Shown here piece by piece: positions 1 to 12,192 of a DNA stretch of 64,000 nt. The stretch lies in NCBI GenBank assembly GCA_009809945.1, contig WTPW01000357.1:33160-97159 (forward strand), read 5' to 3'. Below the pieces are notes generated by a model, which saw only the letters and a program-made list of their open reading frames with translations, was not told the DNA's origin and did not search any database. This DNA is from Gigaspora margarita (Eukaryota > Glomeromycota > Glomeromycetes > Diversisporales > Gigasporaceae). Position numbers and translations under genes: made by a program. Each line of letters starts with the position of its first letter. Position 1 is the first letter of the stretch.

Positions 1-1000
1 TGAGCTTACCATATACTATGTTCTGTAACAGAATTTTTATATTAACTCAAGATAGAAAACATAATAATTCTAACAAAAATTAACTCAACCTTAATCATGT
101 CCTGTGTGTCAATAGAATAGTGATTAAGGTTTGCAACTAAATTTTTTATAGTAATTTACTATACAAACTAGCTTACATAATGTGCTACTAGAATTGCAAA
201 CAAGTCCTATAATATAATTTTTTACAGTAACTTAAGATAGAAATCTTGATGATTCTAACTCAACCTTAATCATATTCTGTGTTATTGAAATAGCAAGTAA
301 GTTCTGTAACAAATTTTTTAAATAGAATTAATGATAATTCTAATGCAAATTAATACAAATTATATTTTATACTGTGTGTTACTGAAATAGCATTTCTATA
401 GTTATGATTGAATTAGTTTGTATTATAGGTTACTGTAAAAAATTCTGTTACAAACTTACTTGTTATACAGCTAATACATAGTAGGTAGTTAAGGTTAAGA
501 TAATTTGCATTGTAAGTTACTGTAAAAAGTTTTGTTATATAATGTATTTCACCAGAATAGTGAGTTAGATATGTAACAGAATTTTTTATAATAACTTACA
601 ATGCAAACTAACTCAACCTTATCCATATACTAGCTAAACCTTATCCATATACTAGCTAAACCTTATACACATACTGTGTGTCACAGACATGGTGAAGGTT
701 TGTAACAGAATTTTTTATAGTAATGCACAATGAAACTAACTNAACCTTATCAACATACTGTGTATCAAGAGAACAGCAAGCTCTTCAGCTAAAATTTTAT
801 AGTAACTACAATAGAAATCATGATTATTCTGATACAAACAAAATTTAACCAATACTTTGTATTAATTCTGTAACAGTATCTTTTACATAACATATAATAG
901 AATTCATAATAATCTCAATACAAAATGGCTTAACCTTAACTAAATAATATGTGTCACCAGAAAGTGGTAAGGCCAATCCAATTTAATTTAATGTTTATAT
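1..1000. repeat. Degenerate tandem repeat block
   Basis: A motif built from a 'ctcaacctta' stretch, a 'ctgtgtgtca' core, a 'gaatagtga' stretch and an 'acagaatttttta' stretch recurs imperfectly about every 100-160 bp. Recognisable cores lie near 101, 273, 371, 675, 758 and 948. No reading frame is maintained. It looks like an old satellite or tandem array that has diverged by point changes and indels. No gene is seen. Confidence 0.6.
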
Positions 1001-1010
1001 AACATCCTTT

Positions 1011-1640
1011 TTACAAAAGAGAGAGAAATAGAGTTTATTATAAAATTTTTCTAAAATAATCTATAATATTATGGGTTATCTAAAATTTTCTGTATCAGTA
1101 GTGAGAGAGAGGAGAGACAGTAATGTAATCCACTGAATTAAGTTAGTTTGGTCTAAGTTATAACATTTTTTTTACATTAACACATGATAGAAAACATAAT
1201 TTTTTACAGCAAATTTACAATAATTTCAATTTATACTATCAGATATGCTACTACAAATATAATGAATAAGAGGGTGGCGCGTAAACGCCACCTGTTACAC
1301 TAGTAATATTTAAACGTTTCGTATTCATTCGTCCCTAAAAGAAGCAATAATAATTTATACATAATTGATCTGTGTACAAAAGCGATGGCATGATGATTAT
1401 TAATATAGACATTCGACGCATCACGATAGCTTTAATTAATTGTAGAACCCCAAGGATATCTAAATAAGGTAATAGGAGTAACATGTGTTATAGAGGTACA
1501 ATTGAAAGGTTTAAGGATGATCGAATGTAACAATGATCGATCAAATAAAGCAGGGGCAGAATAAGGAAATGCTGTGATTTTTGGGCGCAGAAATTTATAA
1601 TAACACCGGTAAGATAAGAAATAAATCAAATAAAATGAGG
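1011..1640. other. Non-coding stretch with a short GC-rich hairpin
   Basis: No supported gene. The one clear structure is a 7-bp perfect stem, ggtggcg at 1273-1279 pairing with cgccacc at 1286-1292 around a 6-nt loop. It stands out in DNA this AT-rich. No T-run follows it, so I do not call a terminator. Confidence 0.4.
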
Positions 1641-1654
1641 CACAACTTAAAACT

Positions 1655-2534
1655 TGAAATACTTACTTAAAATAGTCCTTTTGAAGGGATAATCATGTAC
1701 GAATGCACGTACGTACTTACGAAAGCCATATCAAACCAGTTTAATATAAAATGCAAATCGGACCATCGCATTCCACAATGTCATGCAAAAATATAACCAA
1801 CCAAAGAACCGTATTTGTTCACATCATTTCACTCTTCAGATAACCATGCACTTCGTTGCACTCCGTTCCTGGTATAAAACAGAATTTCGACGTTTTTATA
1901 AAAAAGATTACTGTAACCACATACCGGAACCCCTTAAACATCAACCCCCTACGCGATAAACAGGCACGAAACGTAAACCCGAAATACTCACTTAAAAATA
2001 GTCCCCTTTGCAGGGACAATCACGCACGAATAGCACGTACATACGTAAAAAAGTCATACCAAACCGGTTCAACATAAAAAGCAAATCCGGAACATCGCAT
2101 TCCACAACATCATGTGAAAACACAACCAATCAAAGAACCGTATTTGCTCACACCATTTCACTCTTCAGATAACCATGCACTTCGTTGCACTCCGCTCCTG
2201 GTACTCCTGGTACAGGTAAATCTGAAAAAAAATTAGGGGAAAAAGCGATACATATAAATGCATAAATGAGAAGCCCCATGTGCAAATTAGGAAAAAAATC
2301 GAGCCACATATGGGTGGAAAAGCCCATACGCAATTTCTAATTATATATATACGTATTATAAATGCGATAACAATTAGTTATAGTTACATTCTGTATAAAA
2401 AACCAGTTTATAAAAATTAAATATAGAACAAGCAAATCATATGACATATTTAAAAAAGAAACATCCAATCAAAAGCACGGATTTGTACAGAAACACTTCA
2501 CACGCCGCTTAACCATGCACTCCGTTCCTGGTAT
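1655..2534. repeat. Dispersed repeat, two full copies (~220 bp) and one partial
   Basis: Copy 1 is about 1655-1875 and copy 2 about 1980-2204. They share 'cgcattccac', 'aaagaaccgtatttg', 'cactcttcagataaccatgc' and the end 'cctggta'. A third, shorter and diverged piece lies at about 2456-2534. Read on the minus strand the shared end encodes ECNEVHGYLKSEM in both copies, but neither copy holds a longer frame. Probably the end of a transposon family; class not recognised. Confidence 0.6.
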
Positions 2535-3005
2535 AAATCATATCCCATTCATTGAGTAAAAAATGCCCAGCTGATAATTTTGCTATAGAACCTGCTAACA
2601 ATTTGGGCTAAACGCCGACCTAGATCCGACGCATCCAACCCGGAATTTTGGAGTCCCTCCTGTAAAATTCATGAAGAACGCTTAACTCATACATTTCTGA
2701 AGTAAATGAAAAAAAAAATGAATTTCGATTATTCCGATTAAAATTTTACTAATGTAATGTAACGGTGCAAATAATAATGGTTCGAACCAAAACCTCGCCC
2801 AGATACTTGCAATTGCCGAAAAATAAATTGCAATACGAAATCATGCTTTTGTAAAAAAAACAGTTCGTTATGCTCAAGATGCTGTGGACAATGCAAAAAT
2901 TCTTGGTTCAATTAGTAAATTTTAATATATTTTGCATATTTAATTTTCAGTTAAATGCACGTCAAATTAGCTTTTAAATATTTAATATATAAATAAATAT
3001 TTCCG
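2535..3005. other. No recognised feature
   Basis: AT-rich DNA without a supported gene. A more GC-rich patch near 2580-2660 (with 'ccgacgcatccaacccgg') faintly resembles the reverse complement of a patch near 6580-6650, which hints at a shared old element. Confidence 0.3.
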
Positions 3006-3006
3006 C

Positions 3007-3166
<160 letters not shown>

Positions 3167-3629
3167 CAGATTAAAAACGACATGCGTCTTTATTGTTGCT
3201 CGATCACTAAACAACTTTATTGTATAGATTGTAAACTATGGGAATAAACATATGGGGATATGGTTCGCCCTATCATAGCGTGGCATTTTCCTAGGCAACA
3301 ACTCAACTGTAATTGAGAATTCTCTTAGCCAAATTCATTTATTATCATGTTTGATGCTCACTAAATGGCAAGCGTAGGCTACTTATTGTAATTGCCATGC
3401 ACAGCGAGGATATCTCTTCTCAAATCAGGCATATTTTATGCGGTTAACATAAACAATTATTGACGCATTTTCTCGCATATAGCGAAAAAGAGTATCGTTA
3501 ATTATATGCAATCACATTGTACGCTTAATAAATCTAATCACTCACCGTGCTGTTAAAACTTATACTATAATACATGTCTCCCTATGCCTCATATATATCC
3601 TTATATAATTCCAATCATTTTTAGTATAA
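3167..3629. other. No recognised feature
   Basis: Unique-looking AT-rich sequence between the microsatellite and the minisatellite. No gene, RNA or repeat is supported. Confidence 0.3.
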
Positions 3630-4010
3630 GAGTACAGGGCTGCTTTTACAGTCTATGAGCCACGATTAGCTTATCAAGTGGTCATCGAACTGTTATTACA
3701 GTCTTGAGCCACAATCATGCTCATTTTTAAAGCAACGGTCACAGAGCTGTTTTCACAGTCTATGAGCCATAACTAAACTCATCAAGTGGTCATTGAGCTG
3801 TCCTTCAGTCTCGAGCCACGATTGTACTTATTCATAAAATAATGGTCACAGAACTGCTTTCACAGTCTATGAGCCACGATTAAACTTATCTCATTATCAC
3901 TGGTCACAGAGCTGCTTTACAGCCTATGAGCCACGATTAAACATATCTTATTACAAATGGTCATAGAGCTACTTTACAGTCTATGAGCCACTATTAACTT
4001 ATTTCCTTTG
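3630..4010. repeat. Minisatellite, unit ~50-59 bp, 7 copies
   Basis: Seven head-to-tail units share 'ggtcacagagctg', 'acagtctatgagccac' and 'gattaaact'. The gagccac word recurs near 3656, 3705, 3764, 3813, 3870, 3928 and 3984. Alternate units differ in length by about 8-9 bp, which suggests that a two-unit block was amplified. No coding frame. Confidence 0.85.
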
Positions 4011-4020
4011 CGATAGTCGC

Positions 4021-4094
4021 AGTATTTTTTCCTTTCCCTCTTTTTCTCTCTTTTTCTTTTTTTCTTTCTTTTTCTTTTTTCTTCTTTTTTTTTA
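4021..4094. repeat. Polypyrimidine tract (C/T-rich)
   Basis: More than 70 nt almost entirely of T with scattered C on the plus strand. On the minus strand it is a purine tract downstream of the membrane-protein gene. Confidence 0.8.
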
Positions 4095-4467
4095 TAGGTC
4101 CAAATTACCGAAATCTTAAGACCCTATGTGACTTAGGGTGGGGTAGGTGGGACGAGAGAGCTAGCCTATCAATGAGGTGAGCAATAGCGAAACCAAAGAG
4201 AAGAATCAATACTAACATATGTTCCCTCTTTAAATACATATCCTTTTCAGGAATTTTCATACTCCTAACCAACTTAAATTACATCATAATCACAAATCAA
4301 TCCCTTTTACATGACCTTCCCGATATATACCAGATCACATTGTATAACGTGATCTCGCAATAATGCTGGCCTTGTCACTTCGTTGACAAGCCAGCCAATT
4401 AATAATTGACAGATTTTAAAAATGACGCATAATATATATATATATTTATCAAATAAATTCTAAATTT
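4095..4467. other. 3' flank of the membrane-protein gene
   Basis: No gene. It lies just 3' of the minus-strand gene that ends at 4468 and would contain its 3' UTR. No polyadenylation signal stands out beyond the general AT-richness. Confidence 0.3.
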
Positions 4468-5731
4468 TTAGATATAATTTACAAAGTCTGGAAAAATTAC
4501 AATTACTATCCTTAAAAATAAATAAACAAATGAGCTAATTTTCACTGGTTTTTCGTTTTCTTCACCTGAGTTGCTTTCTTCATCTGATTTAATTTCTTTT
4601 TTATCAAGTTTTTCATGCAGTTTTTTGTTTTCTTGATCTATTTGTTTATCGATGTTTTCGATTAATGTAACCAAAATTGCTACTGTTGTAAGATAAAATT
4701 TTATCCATAATACATTAGGACCCACGACTGCACAGAATAAAAGATGAGAGTATATTCCAATAATTCTTACTAAAAAATTTTTATGAAATAATAATGTTAG
4801 ATTTCGTTAAATTTCATATACAGTCAAACTTCTTTAAATGTCCCTCTATAAATACGTATCCTCTCTAAATGCACACTCAAATTCAAGTCAAAATATAACA
4901 TTTGGCCTTCTTTAAATGCACGTTGATAAAATGTGGTCTCAAGGGTGCACTTTGAGAGGTCTGACTGTAGTTAGTAAAATAAAGTTTAAACTTACATATA
5001 AAATTATTATTGAATATATCGACAATATTACACTTTAATGTTCTTTGTTTTGACTCTCCATTTGATTTAATATTGATATGAAGCATAAAATAATCGTATA
5101 TTGTATAAATAATAAAAATTAATGAAGGTATTGATACGACCCAGTAAGCTACATAATTAACATAATTTTTAAATGAAGCTATAATGAAGAAAAGAAAGTA
5201 CGTAATAAATATAATTAAATATACAGCTTTGTAAACAAAATATGAACAATGTAAAATTTTTAGTCTATTTCGTAAAAGTATTACTTGACATTTTGGGTCT
5301 TCATGTTCATTATTTTCAAAAATTTTAAGTTCTTGATTTTCTAGTTGTTTAATTCTGTAATATAGAAATGCACGATGAAAAAATACATGATTACAAAAAA
5401 TATTATATAATGAAAAGACTGAATGTACCATAACATAAATTATAAAAAAAAATCTTTTGATAGCAAGTGATAAAAAGAAAAGTTACTCCGCACACCAATA
5501 ATTCAAACAAAAAAAGCAAATGCATAGTTGGATAAACTACAGGAAATTTTTCGGTTAGTGAAAAGATAAAAATAACTTTATTAAATCAAAAATATTTTGA
5601 GTTGCATCTTTAGAAGGATGAATAATTTCTGGATCATCGTAAAGAAGTGTGTTAGAAGTTTCATTTGAATTTTCGGAATTAACTAACGTATCAAATAATG
5701 CGATAATAATGAAAATTGAAAATTTTATCAT
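4468..5731 (-). CDS. Spliced small membrane protein with signal peptide, unknown function
   Basis: Probable host gene. The best-supported part is a two-exon junction: exon 5354..4996 ends at donor GTAAGT (4995-4990) and exon 4727..4468 follows acceptor tctgtgcag (ending 4728). The join keeps frame (split codon T|TC) into VGPNVLWIKFYLTTVAIL. Exon 2 carries a charged stretch (IKQLENQELKIFENNEHED) and two hydrophobic segments around YLIIFITYFLFFIIASF and WVVSIPSLIFIIYTIYDYF. Exon 3 has a segment (FYLTTVAILVTLI), an acidic/lysine linker (KKEIKSDEESNSGEENEK) and a last segment (FVYLFLRIVIVIF). A 58-codon frame at 5731..5555 begins MIKFSIFIIIALFDTLVNSE, a signal-peptide-like start. I infer it is exon 1: a weak donor (gttatt) joined to acceptor atattacag before 5354 would be in frame. 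No family recognised. Confidence 0.65.
4821..4967. mobile_element. Tc1/mariner-type MITE inside an intron
   Basis: A 147-bp element with imperfect inverted ends, 'cagtcaaacttctttaaatg' on the left and 'gcactttgagaggtctgactg' on the right, flanked by TA on both sides (4819-4820, 4968-4969). It lies wholly inside the 268-nt intron 4995..4728 of the membrane-protein gene. TA duplication and CAGT ends are typical of Tc1/mariner elements. The same kind of ends appear in the 30.6-kb and 31.8-kb copies. Confidence 0.8.
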
Positions 5732-6765
5732 TTGTTAATTGTTAGTGTTGAAGGAATTTTTTTTTATCATGTTATGATTTAGAGCAATTTTGTTATTATA
5801 TATAGATGTAATTACGTCAGTTCAAAATTTTAATTTGTTTCATTTTGGTTAGATAAATATACTGTATATAGACGCAGATATATATGTAAGGTTTTATCTT
5901 ATTAAAAAGAAAAAATAAACAAATACGTGTTGGCAATAGCTGTTTATATTTATGGTTTGGCGATCTTTATATTTGATCAACACCACATACCTTAATAGTA
6001 AACCAATTTCGCCGACACTGTTTGCAGACAAAATTGACCCGATTTAGGTTAGAGATGGCCTAAATTATAGTTAGCGTTTGCTAGTAAGGTTGTAAAAATC
6101 ACCGTAATTTTACGTAATTTTGTGTCAGAATCGTCATATTCCATGTGATTAGCTGGATCATACGTGCACCGATTTGATCAGCAGTTCAATAATGTTAGCT
6201 AAGTTTTTCATAGTGCTGGTACTATATGTCACGTATGAAATTTACATGAATTCAAGGTACTGAAACTTGCATAAAATTACATGTATTGTAAATTTGTAAT
6301 TTTAGTAACACAAACCTATTGGTTGGATGTGAATTGTCAGCGAAGTAGTTGTCGGGAGATTTTTCCAGTGTCTTTTCAAATTGAAATTTCACCTCTTAAC
6401 CTTAATAACAGATATAATCTCCTACTTTTAATTGGAACCACAATTTCACAATTAAGTCCTTGAGTTGATATCGTGTAAGCTCGAAATAACGCTCCTGAGT
6501 TGAAAATCATAACCTCTAATAATAGATATGGCTTCGAATTAGCTCCAATCTAATTTCTTTATTGTACAGTACAACTGGGTCACCAGAATTCCGGGTCGGA
6601 ATACGTCGGAATCATGGTCGGTTGGACCGGAATTGATCAATTTTGCCCAAGATCATTAAAAATTTTACAGTTTAAAGGGAGCTAGAAAAGAATGTGCTGT
6701 ATTTTGCTGTATTACCACATACAACCCTGTTACATATGAATTATAATGTAATTTTAGTTATAGAT
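5732..6765. other. Intergenic, upstream of the membrane-protein gene
   Basis: No supported gene. The first 100-150 bp would hold the promoter of the minus-strand gene that starts at 5731, but no motif can be named. A more GC-rich patch at 6580-6650 (with 'ccgggtcggaatacgtcgga') may be a transposon remnant. Confidence 0.3.
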
Positions 6766-6768
6766 GCT

Positions 6769-6912
6769 TGACGCAACTGATGAAGCCTGACGAAACCTTG
6801 ACGCAACCTAACGAAACCATAAGTTGCGTCACTGAGCATGATGTATGACGCAACTCAACCATATGTTTTTAAGGATCACATAGCAGTTGCGTCAGGTCAC
6901 GTGAGTTGCGTC
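6769..6912. promoter_or_regulatory. Cluster of six TGACGCAAC / GTTGCGTCA words in both orientations
   Basis: Within 145 bp the word gacgcaac or its complement gttgcgtc occurs near 6770, 6800, 6821, 6846, 6889 and 6905, three in each direction; a looser gacgaaac also occurs twice. TGACGCAA resembles the bZIP (ATF/C-EBP type) half-site. No gene start is evident next to it, so a regulatory role is only a possibility. It could equally be the foldback end of a transposon. Confidence 0.45.
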
Positions 6913-6948
6913 AGACATGGGGCGTATTTATTAATTAACGGGTGCGCG

Positions 6949-7735
6949 ATTTTGGATATGCCACATTTGCATTATTTCAAAATAAGGGCTAATTTTTTGA
7001 ATCCATTATGGTCAATCTTCCATAAATGTATATAATAGGAATAGTGCATTTGCGGAATGTAATCTACATGTGATGTTATTTTTTTTACATTAAGCGGATT
7101 AAATATGTTCACTTATAAAAAAAAAGTGTATGTGAAGTGAACTTATAGAAAGAAAGTGCGTGTGAAAGTTATACTTAATAAATAGCAACAATTCATGTAT
7201 TTAATACATAGATAACATACTTCGGGTCAACATGTTTAGCAATCATAATCAATACAGTAATAAAAAGTGCACTTGTAAAGATGCTCTTCTAGAAGGTATA
7301 TCATTTTTCCAACAATGATTATATGTTACTGCGCATTAATTCGGAACGCCCATGGGGTTAATTCGAGACCACGTAAACTATTTTTGAAGGATTCAATTAA
7401 TTGATCTGCGCACCATTTTGGATATGCTCATGTGCGTTATTTCGAAATAGCATTTGATTTTAATGAATCCATTATAATCAATCTTCCACAAATGTAATCT
7501 ACATATAATGTTACATTACATTAGGTGGGTCAAATGATGTGCACTTGTAGATGAAAGTCATGTGAAGTGAACTTATAGAAAGTAAGTGCGTGTGAAGTGC
7601 ACTTATAAAGGAGAAGGTCAGCTGTGTATCATTTTCCAACAATGATTATATGCTACTACGCGTTAATTCGCAGCGCCAATGGGCACTAATTTGAGAGCAC
7701 ATAAACTATTTTTGAAGGATTCAAATAACACCCAT
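6949..7735. repeat. Diverged tandem duplication (~450 bp and ~325 bp units)
   Basis: Unit A (6949-7400) and unit B (7411-7735) run in the same direction and share, in order, 'tttggatatgc', 'gaatccattat', 'caatcttcca', 'gtgaacttatagaaag', 'ttccaacaatgattatatg' and 'aaactatttttgaaggattc'. Unit B has lost about 125 bp from the middle. No frame is kept. Confidence 0.75.
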
Positions 7736-7740
7736 GAACA

Positions 7741-8560
7741 TTATTTCGTGCTTATATGGTAGAACTTTGTATTAATACTGAAAAATTGTTTATAGTCTTT
7801 ACACATTTATTTGTATTTGTGGTGTTATATTCGTACAATTTTTTTGGGTGAGATTTTTATACACTTCAGTTAGTGTATAAACTTTTATTATTTCATGCTT
7901 TTTTATTATAGTTAAGCGAGCTAACTTGCCTAATTTTATGTTTAATTCATTTTACTTCTAATTAACTATTTTTATGTCTCTTTTTATGATTCATTCTATA
8001 TTATATCATTTTATATATAATTATTGCAATATGATGACTATTATATATGAGTTAATTGCATCACAAACAAATTTATTTTGTGTACATACAATATATCAGC
8101 CACATAATATGCCATATGAAAATTTTTATATATAAAATTATAAAAAAAAAAATATATAAAATTACTATATACTTTGAATATTTGATATTTCTTTCCCTAC
8201 ATATTAACTTAAAATTAAATTTTTCAGAAAATTGAGCTTAAAAATCAGATCAAAATTTTGCAAATTTTGCTCAAACTGATTATATATTATCCAAAATGGT
8301 GTGACAAATCAGTTGACTGATATTTCACTAACAATTTTTTTTATAAATTGCACCAACTTTAAATCTAAACTTAATTTTAATGACAATGGCTAGAATTAAT
8401 TTACTTGTGAAATTACCTCTTAGTAAAATACCTATTTATTAAACAAATTGTTTATAAATTAATTGCCTATAAAATAACTATTTAAAATTTAATTTTTGTA
8501 AAATAAGTTCTCTATAAAGTAATTATTAGAAGTTAATCAAAATTAAATAAATTTGATATG
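7741..8560. other. AT-rich DNA, nothing recognised
   Basis: Long AT-rich stretch without conserved frames or repeats that I can support. Confidence 0.3.
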
Positions 8561-8562
8561 CA

Positions 8563-8780
8563 GTCTGACCTCTCTATAGTCACACCCCATATAGTCAACC
8601 TCTATATAAGCACCCAATATTGTGCAACAGACTTAAATATAATAAAAAACCTCATTATAGTCACAAATCTCCTATAATCACTATCACAAAAAAATTTTGA
8701 TTTTTTATCAATTTTATTAATAATAAACCCTCATTATAATCACAAATTTTGACTAAATATGGATTATAACATCTGATTTG
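8563..8780. mobile_element. Fragment of a Tc1/mariner-like MITE family
   Basis: It begins 'cagtctgacctctctatagt' and repeats variants of 'ctcattatagtcacaaat' three times. The opening matches the terminal motif of the intronic MITE at 4821-4967. The other end is not clear, so this is taken as a decayed, internally duplicated copy. Confidence 0.5.
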
Positions 8781-8854
8781 CCAATATTCATATTCATGTT
8801 TATTTAAAATTTTTTATTAAAATTCTTAAAGGTTTGGCAACAAATAACTATTGA

Positions 8855-8975
8855 TGGAGTGGTTCAATTTGGATAAAAAAACAACTACCAAAAAGTTTAT
8901 CTCAATAAGACAATTCTAATGAGCCCAAGATTGTTAAAATCAAATCACAAGCTCCTGTGATCATTAAGAATGTGT
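8855..8975. repeat. Degraded copy of the foldback module
   Basis: It carries 'ctaccaaaaagtttatctca', 'acaattctaatgagcccaag' and 'gctcctgtgatc', a weathered version of the module that recurs many times at 19.2-20.9 kb, 40.8-41.7 kb and 51.0-51.3 kb (actaccaaaatgatcctctc, then gattctaacgagcccaaaat). It lies just upstream of the Tnp2-like relic. Confidence 0.6.
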
Positions 8976-9049
8976 GTCACTTTGCATATTTAAGAATTGA
9001 TTAAATTTAAACATCTAAGTAAAATCTATTAATTTTGCTCTACAAGAAA

Positions 9050-11290
9050 TCGATCCTGAGATTTTTGATCAACTATTCAATTCTAATAATTATTCAATTT
9101 ATTGAATTATCTTATGAATTATGAAATATCAGCAATGTTTCAATATATCCAATACTAGTATCAAAGTATTAATCAAGTTTATATACTCATTTCTTGAACA
9201 TTTCAGCATTAATAAAGCTGATAAGTTTCCAACTTCTATGTACACAGTCAAATCTTCTTTAGCTATCTTAACCAAATATCAAAATATGTTGTATGCTCAA
9301 TGTGTCATAAACTCTATAATCCACTAGACATCAGAAATTATAAAAAAATGATCAACTGGTATGCAAAAGCTGTATACATGTAGAATATCCCAATCATAGA
9401 TACAATCACAATGATTAGTATGCAATGAACCACTATTAGAGTTAATAAAAACAAAAAAAGGTACTTTATTATGACTATTAAAACTTTATCTGATTGGAAG
9501 TATAAAGCAACAACTTTATATGATGTATTAGTGAGCAGGGTTTGAGGTGATGTTATTGCATTCAAGGAATAGAAATGTTCCAAATAGAATTTTTTCAGAC
9601 ATCTATAAGAGTAATGTCTGGAAAAATTTCACTATAGATTCTAAAAATCCAAGTCCATTTTTTACAAATAATACTCTTGATACCCATATCAGCCTAGCTA
9701 TTAATATTGATTGGTTTCAACCATTCAATTATACAATTCATAGTACTAGAGTAATATATGAAGTTTTGTGTAATTTACCACATAAAGAATGATTCAAACC
9801 AAACAATATTTTAATATTAGGTATCATTCTGGCTTCAAATGAGCCTAATAAACATCAAATCAATAATTATTTTGCACCAATTGTCAATGAGTTGATTAAA
9901 TTTTCCTCTGGGATAGAATTATCAGTAACATATGAATATAAAGATGAATATAAGATATATGTAGCATTAATATTATCAGCTAGTGATGTTCCTGCTGCAA
10001 GAAAAATTTGCAGTCATGCAAGTCATGCTGTAAATGCTATCATTGCCCAAAACATGCAATGTATAAACATAGATCCAGAAGAAATCACTATGATGGTTTT
10101 GAAGATATAGATGAATGGTTTGATCCAGTAGATATTTCACAATATTTTGATAAGGTGAAGCAATAGTTATCCTGTACAAATAACCAAAATCATAAAAATT
10201 ATGTTAAAAATACAGGAGTAAGATGGTCAGAACTATATAGCTAAAATATTTTGATCCAGTTACATTTATAGTAGTCGATCTAATGCATTGCCTGTTCTTA
10301 GATATCAGCAAGTGGATAATGAAACAATGTATATTAGATCATGATAAACTTAGCAAAGACAAACTTTCAAAAATTGAAACACAAATGGCATATATTTAAG
10401 TACTATCAGATATAGAATGTATTCCATCAAAAGTTGCGTATAGAGCAGAAGGGTTTAGTCAATTTACAGCAGATTTGTGAAGGGTATTCTATCAAGTGTG
10501 TACTATTCTGTGTATGTGGGATTTGCTAGAACATGAATATATGGAAATTATTTTAATTTCATCTGTGCATGCAATTCATTAATAAACCAATTAGTCAAGC
10601 AAAATAATCTAGACAAAGCATATAATTGACTAGTAAAAATAGTGCAATTAATTGAGGAACATTATGGCCTATACCTAATATTATCAAATTATCAGTAGTG
10701 ATTAAGCCAGTTTTTTATTGGACCTATCACTTCCACTTTTAGATAAAAAAGTATGTGGGAGTTTAAAAATAACTAAACTCTTTGAAAGTGAGGATTTGGT
10801 AGCATATCTAAATATGGCAAATAGAATTATTGCTAGTATAGAAATTATGGAAACAGAAAGATATCCTAAAGAGATAATGAAACTGATTCATAAAAATATA
10901 AATCTTCCCGATAATATTTAATAATTTAGTAGAATATTATAATACATTATATGAACATGAATTATATATTTAACAACCAAACAATTGATCAAGTTGTTAT
11001 CCAATTTGGGAGATTAAAAATTGGTGCAGATATATATAGATCAAAGATTGAATCTAGATATAAAAATTGCTCATATATTAGAGCAAAGTTCATGTCTTAT
11101 AGTGATGAATCAGTAGATATATATCCTGAACAGATACAATGCTTTTTCAATATAAATATAATAATGAAATATACCATCTAGCATATACTTAATGGTATCA
11201 ATCACATGCATTATGAAGATGTTTTCTATCATTAGATAATGAATGCTATGATATAAAAATTTGGTAAGAAAAATTTTATAATGCAGCAAG
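9050..11290 (+). pseudogene. Tnp2-like (CACTA/EnSpm-type) transposase relic
   Basis: Pieces in several frames recall, in order, the Tnp2-like transposases common in AM fungi: NVPNRIFSDIYKSNVWKNF (~9570), a long-conserved stretch around NIDWFQPFNYTIHSTRVIY (~9700), ILGIILASNEPNKHQINNYF (~9820), SASDVPAARKICSHASHAV (~9980), VVDLMHCLFLDISKWIMK (~10270), VAYRAEGFSQFTADL (~10440) and the C-terminal FGRLKIGADIYRSKIESRYK (~11000). The longest open pieces are 9547-9792, 9892-10110, 10718-10921 and 10951-11181. Stops such as the TGA at 9790-9792 and several frame changes, plus missing stretches near 10560-10720, show it is dead. The family's job is cutting and rejoining transposon ends. Terminal repeats were not found. 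Recognition is by eye and fairly secure for the family type. Confidence 0.75.
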
Positions 11291-11684
11291 AGATTGTATA
11301 CTCCCCATACAGAGGATATTAGGATAAATTATCCTAACTATATACAAATTTTAACATAGTAATCATATAAAAAATGTATTAGTAGTAATTCAACAAATAA
11401 ATAATTTAATATATAATTAGACTAATTGTTTAATGTTTATATATTATAAGACCAATTGTATAATGATTTATATATAATAATATATTATAAATATTTATAT
11501 AATTAAATTTATAAAATTAAAATATTAGATAACTATTTTTAATATATCAATCAGAAACTAAATTAAACAACAAAATATTGGCCTATTTTAAGTTTAAAAA
11601 AAATAAATTAATAAAATCAGATAAATATCATCATAAAATAAATAATATCACCTGATAATCAGTATATATCATAGTATATCAGCC
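11291..11684. other. AT-rich spacer, nothing recognised
   Basis: Very AT-rich sequence after the transposase relic. It may include the relic's lost 3' terminus, but no inverted repeat was found. Confidence 0.3.
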
Positions 11685-11764
11685 TAAAATTTAGATCATT
11701 AAAGTTAATTAATAATATCATATTAAATTACCTGATAATGTTTATAATTAGAAATATATTAGTT

Positions 11765-11802
<38 letters not shown>

Positions 11803-12188
11803 AAAAAGAATAAAAAAACAAAAAAATTACAATAGTCAATGCCTAAAATTTAGATCATTAAAGCTAATTAATAATATCATATTTAAATCACTTAATAATG
11901 TTTATAATCAGAAATATATCAGTTAGTAAAAAATAGAAAATTATAATAATCATCAAAATAATGGTCTAAAATTTAGATTATTAAAGTTAATTAATAATAT
12001 CATATTTAAATTACCTGATAATGTTTATAATCAGAAATATATCAGTTAGTGAAAATAGAAAATTATAATAATCAACAAAATAATGGCCTAAAATTTAGAT
12101 CATTAAAGTTAATTAATAATATTATATTTAAATTACCTGATAATATTTATAATCAGATATATATCAGTTAGTAAAAATAGAAAAATAT
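11685..12188. repeat. Tandem repeat, unit ~121 bp, 4 copies
   Basis: Units starting near 11688, 11848, 11970 and 12090 share 'aatttagatcattaaag', 'ttaattaataatatcat', 'cctgataatgtttataat' and 'atatatcagttagtaaaa'. The first unit is lengthened by a 33-nt poly-A run (11768-11800). A more diverged unit lies near 12755-12835. Confidence 0.85.
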
Positions 12189-12192
12189 AATA

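Noticed and set aside
3630-4010. Link between the ~56-bp minisatellite and the 56-nt comb
   Set aside because: The minisatellite unit varies between about 49 and 59 bp and shares no sequence with the comb; the similar number is coincidence.
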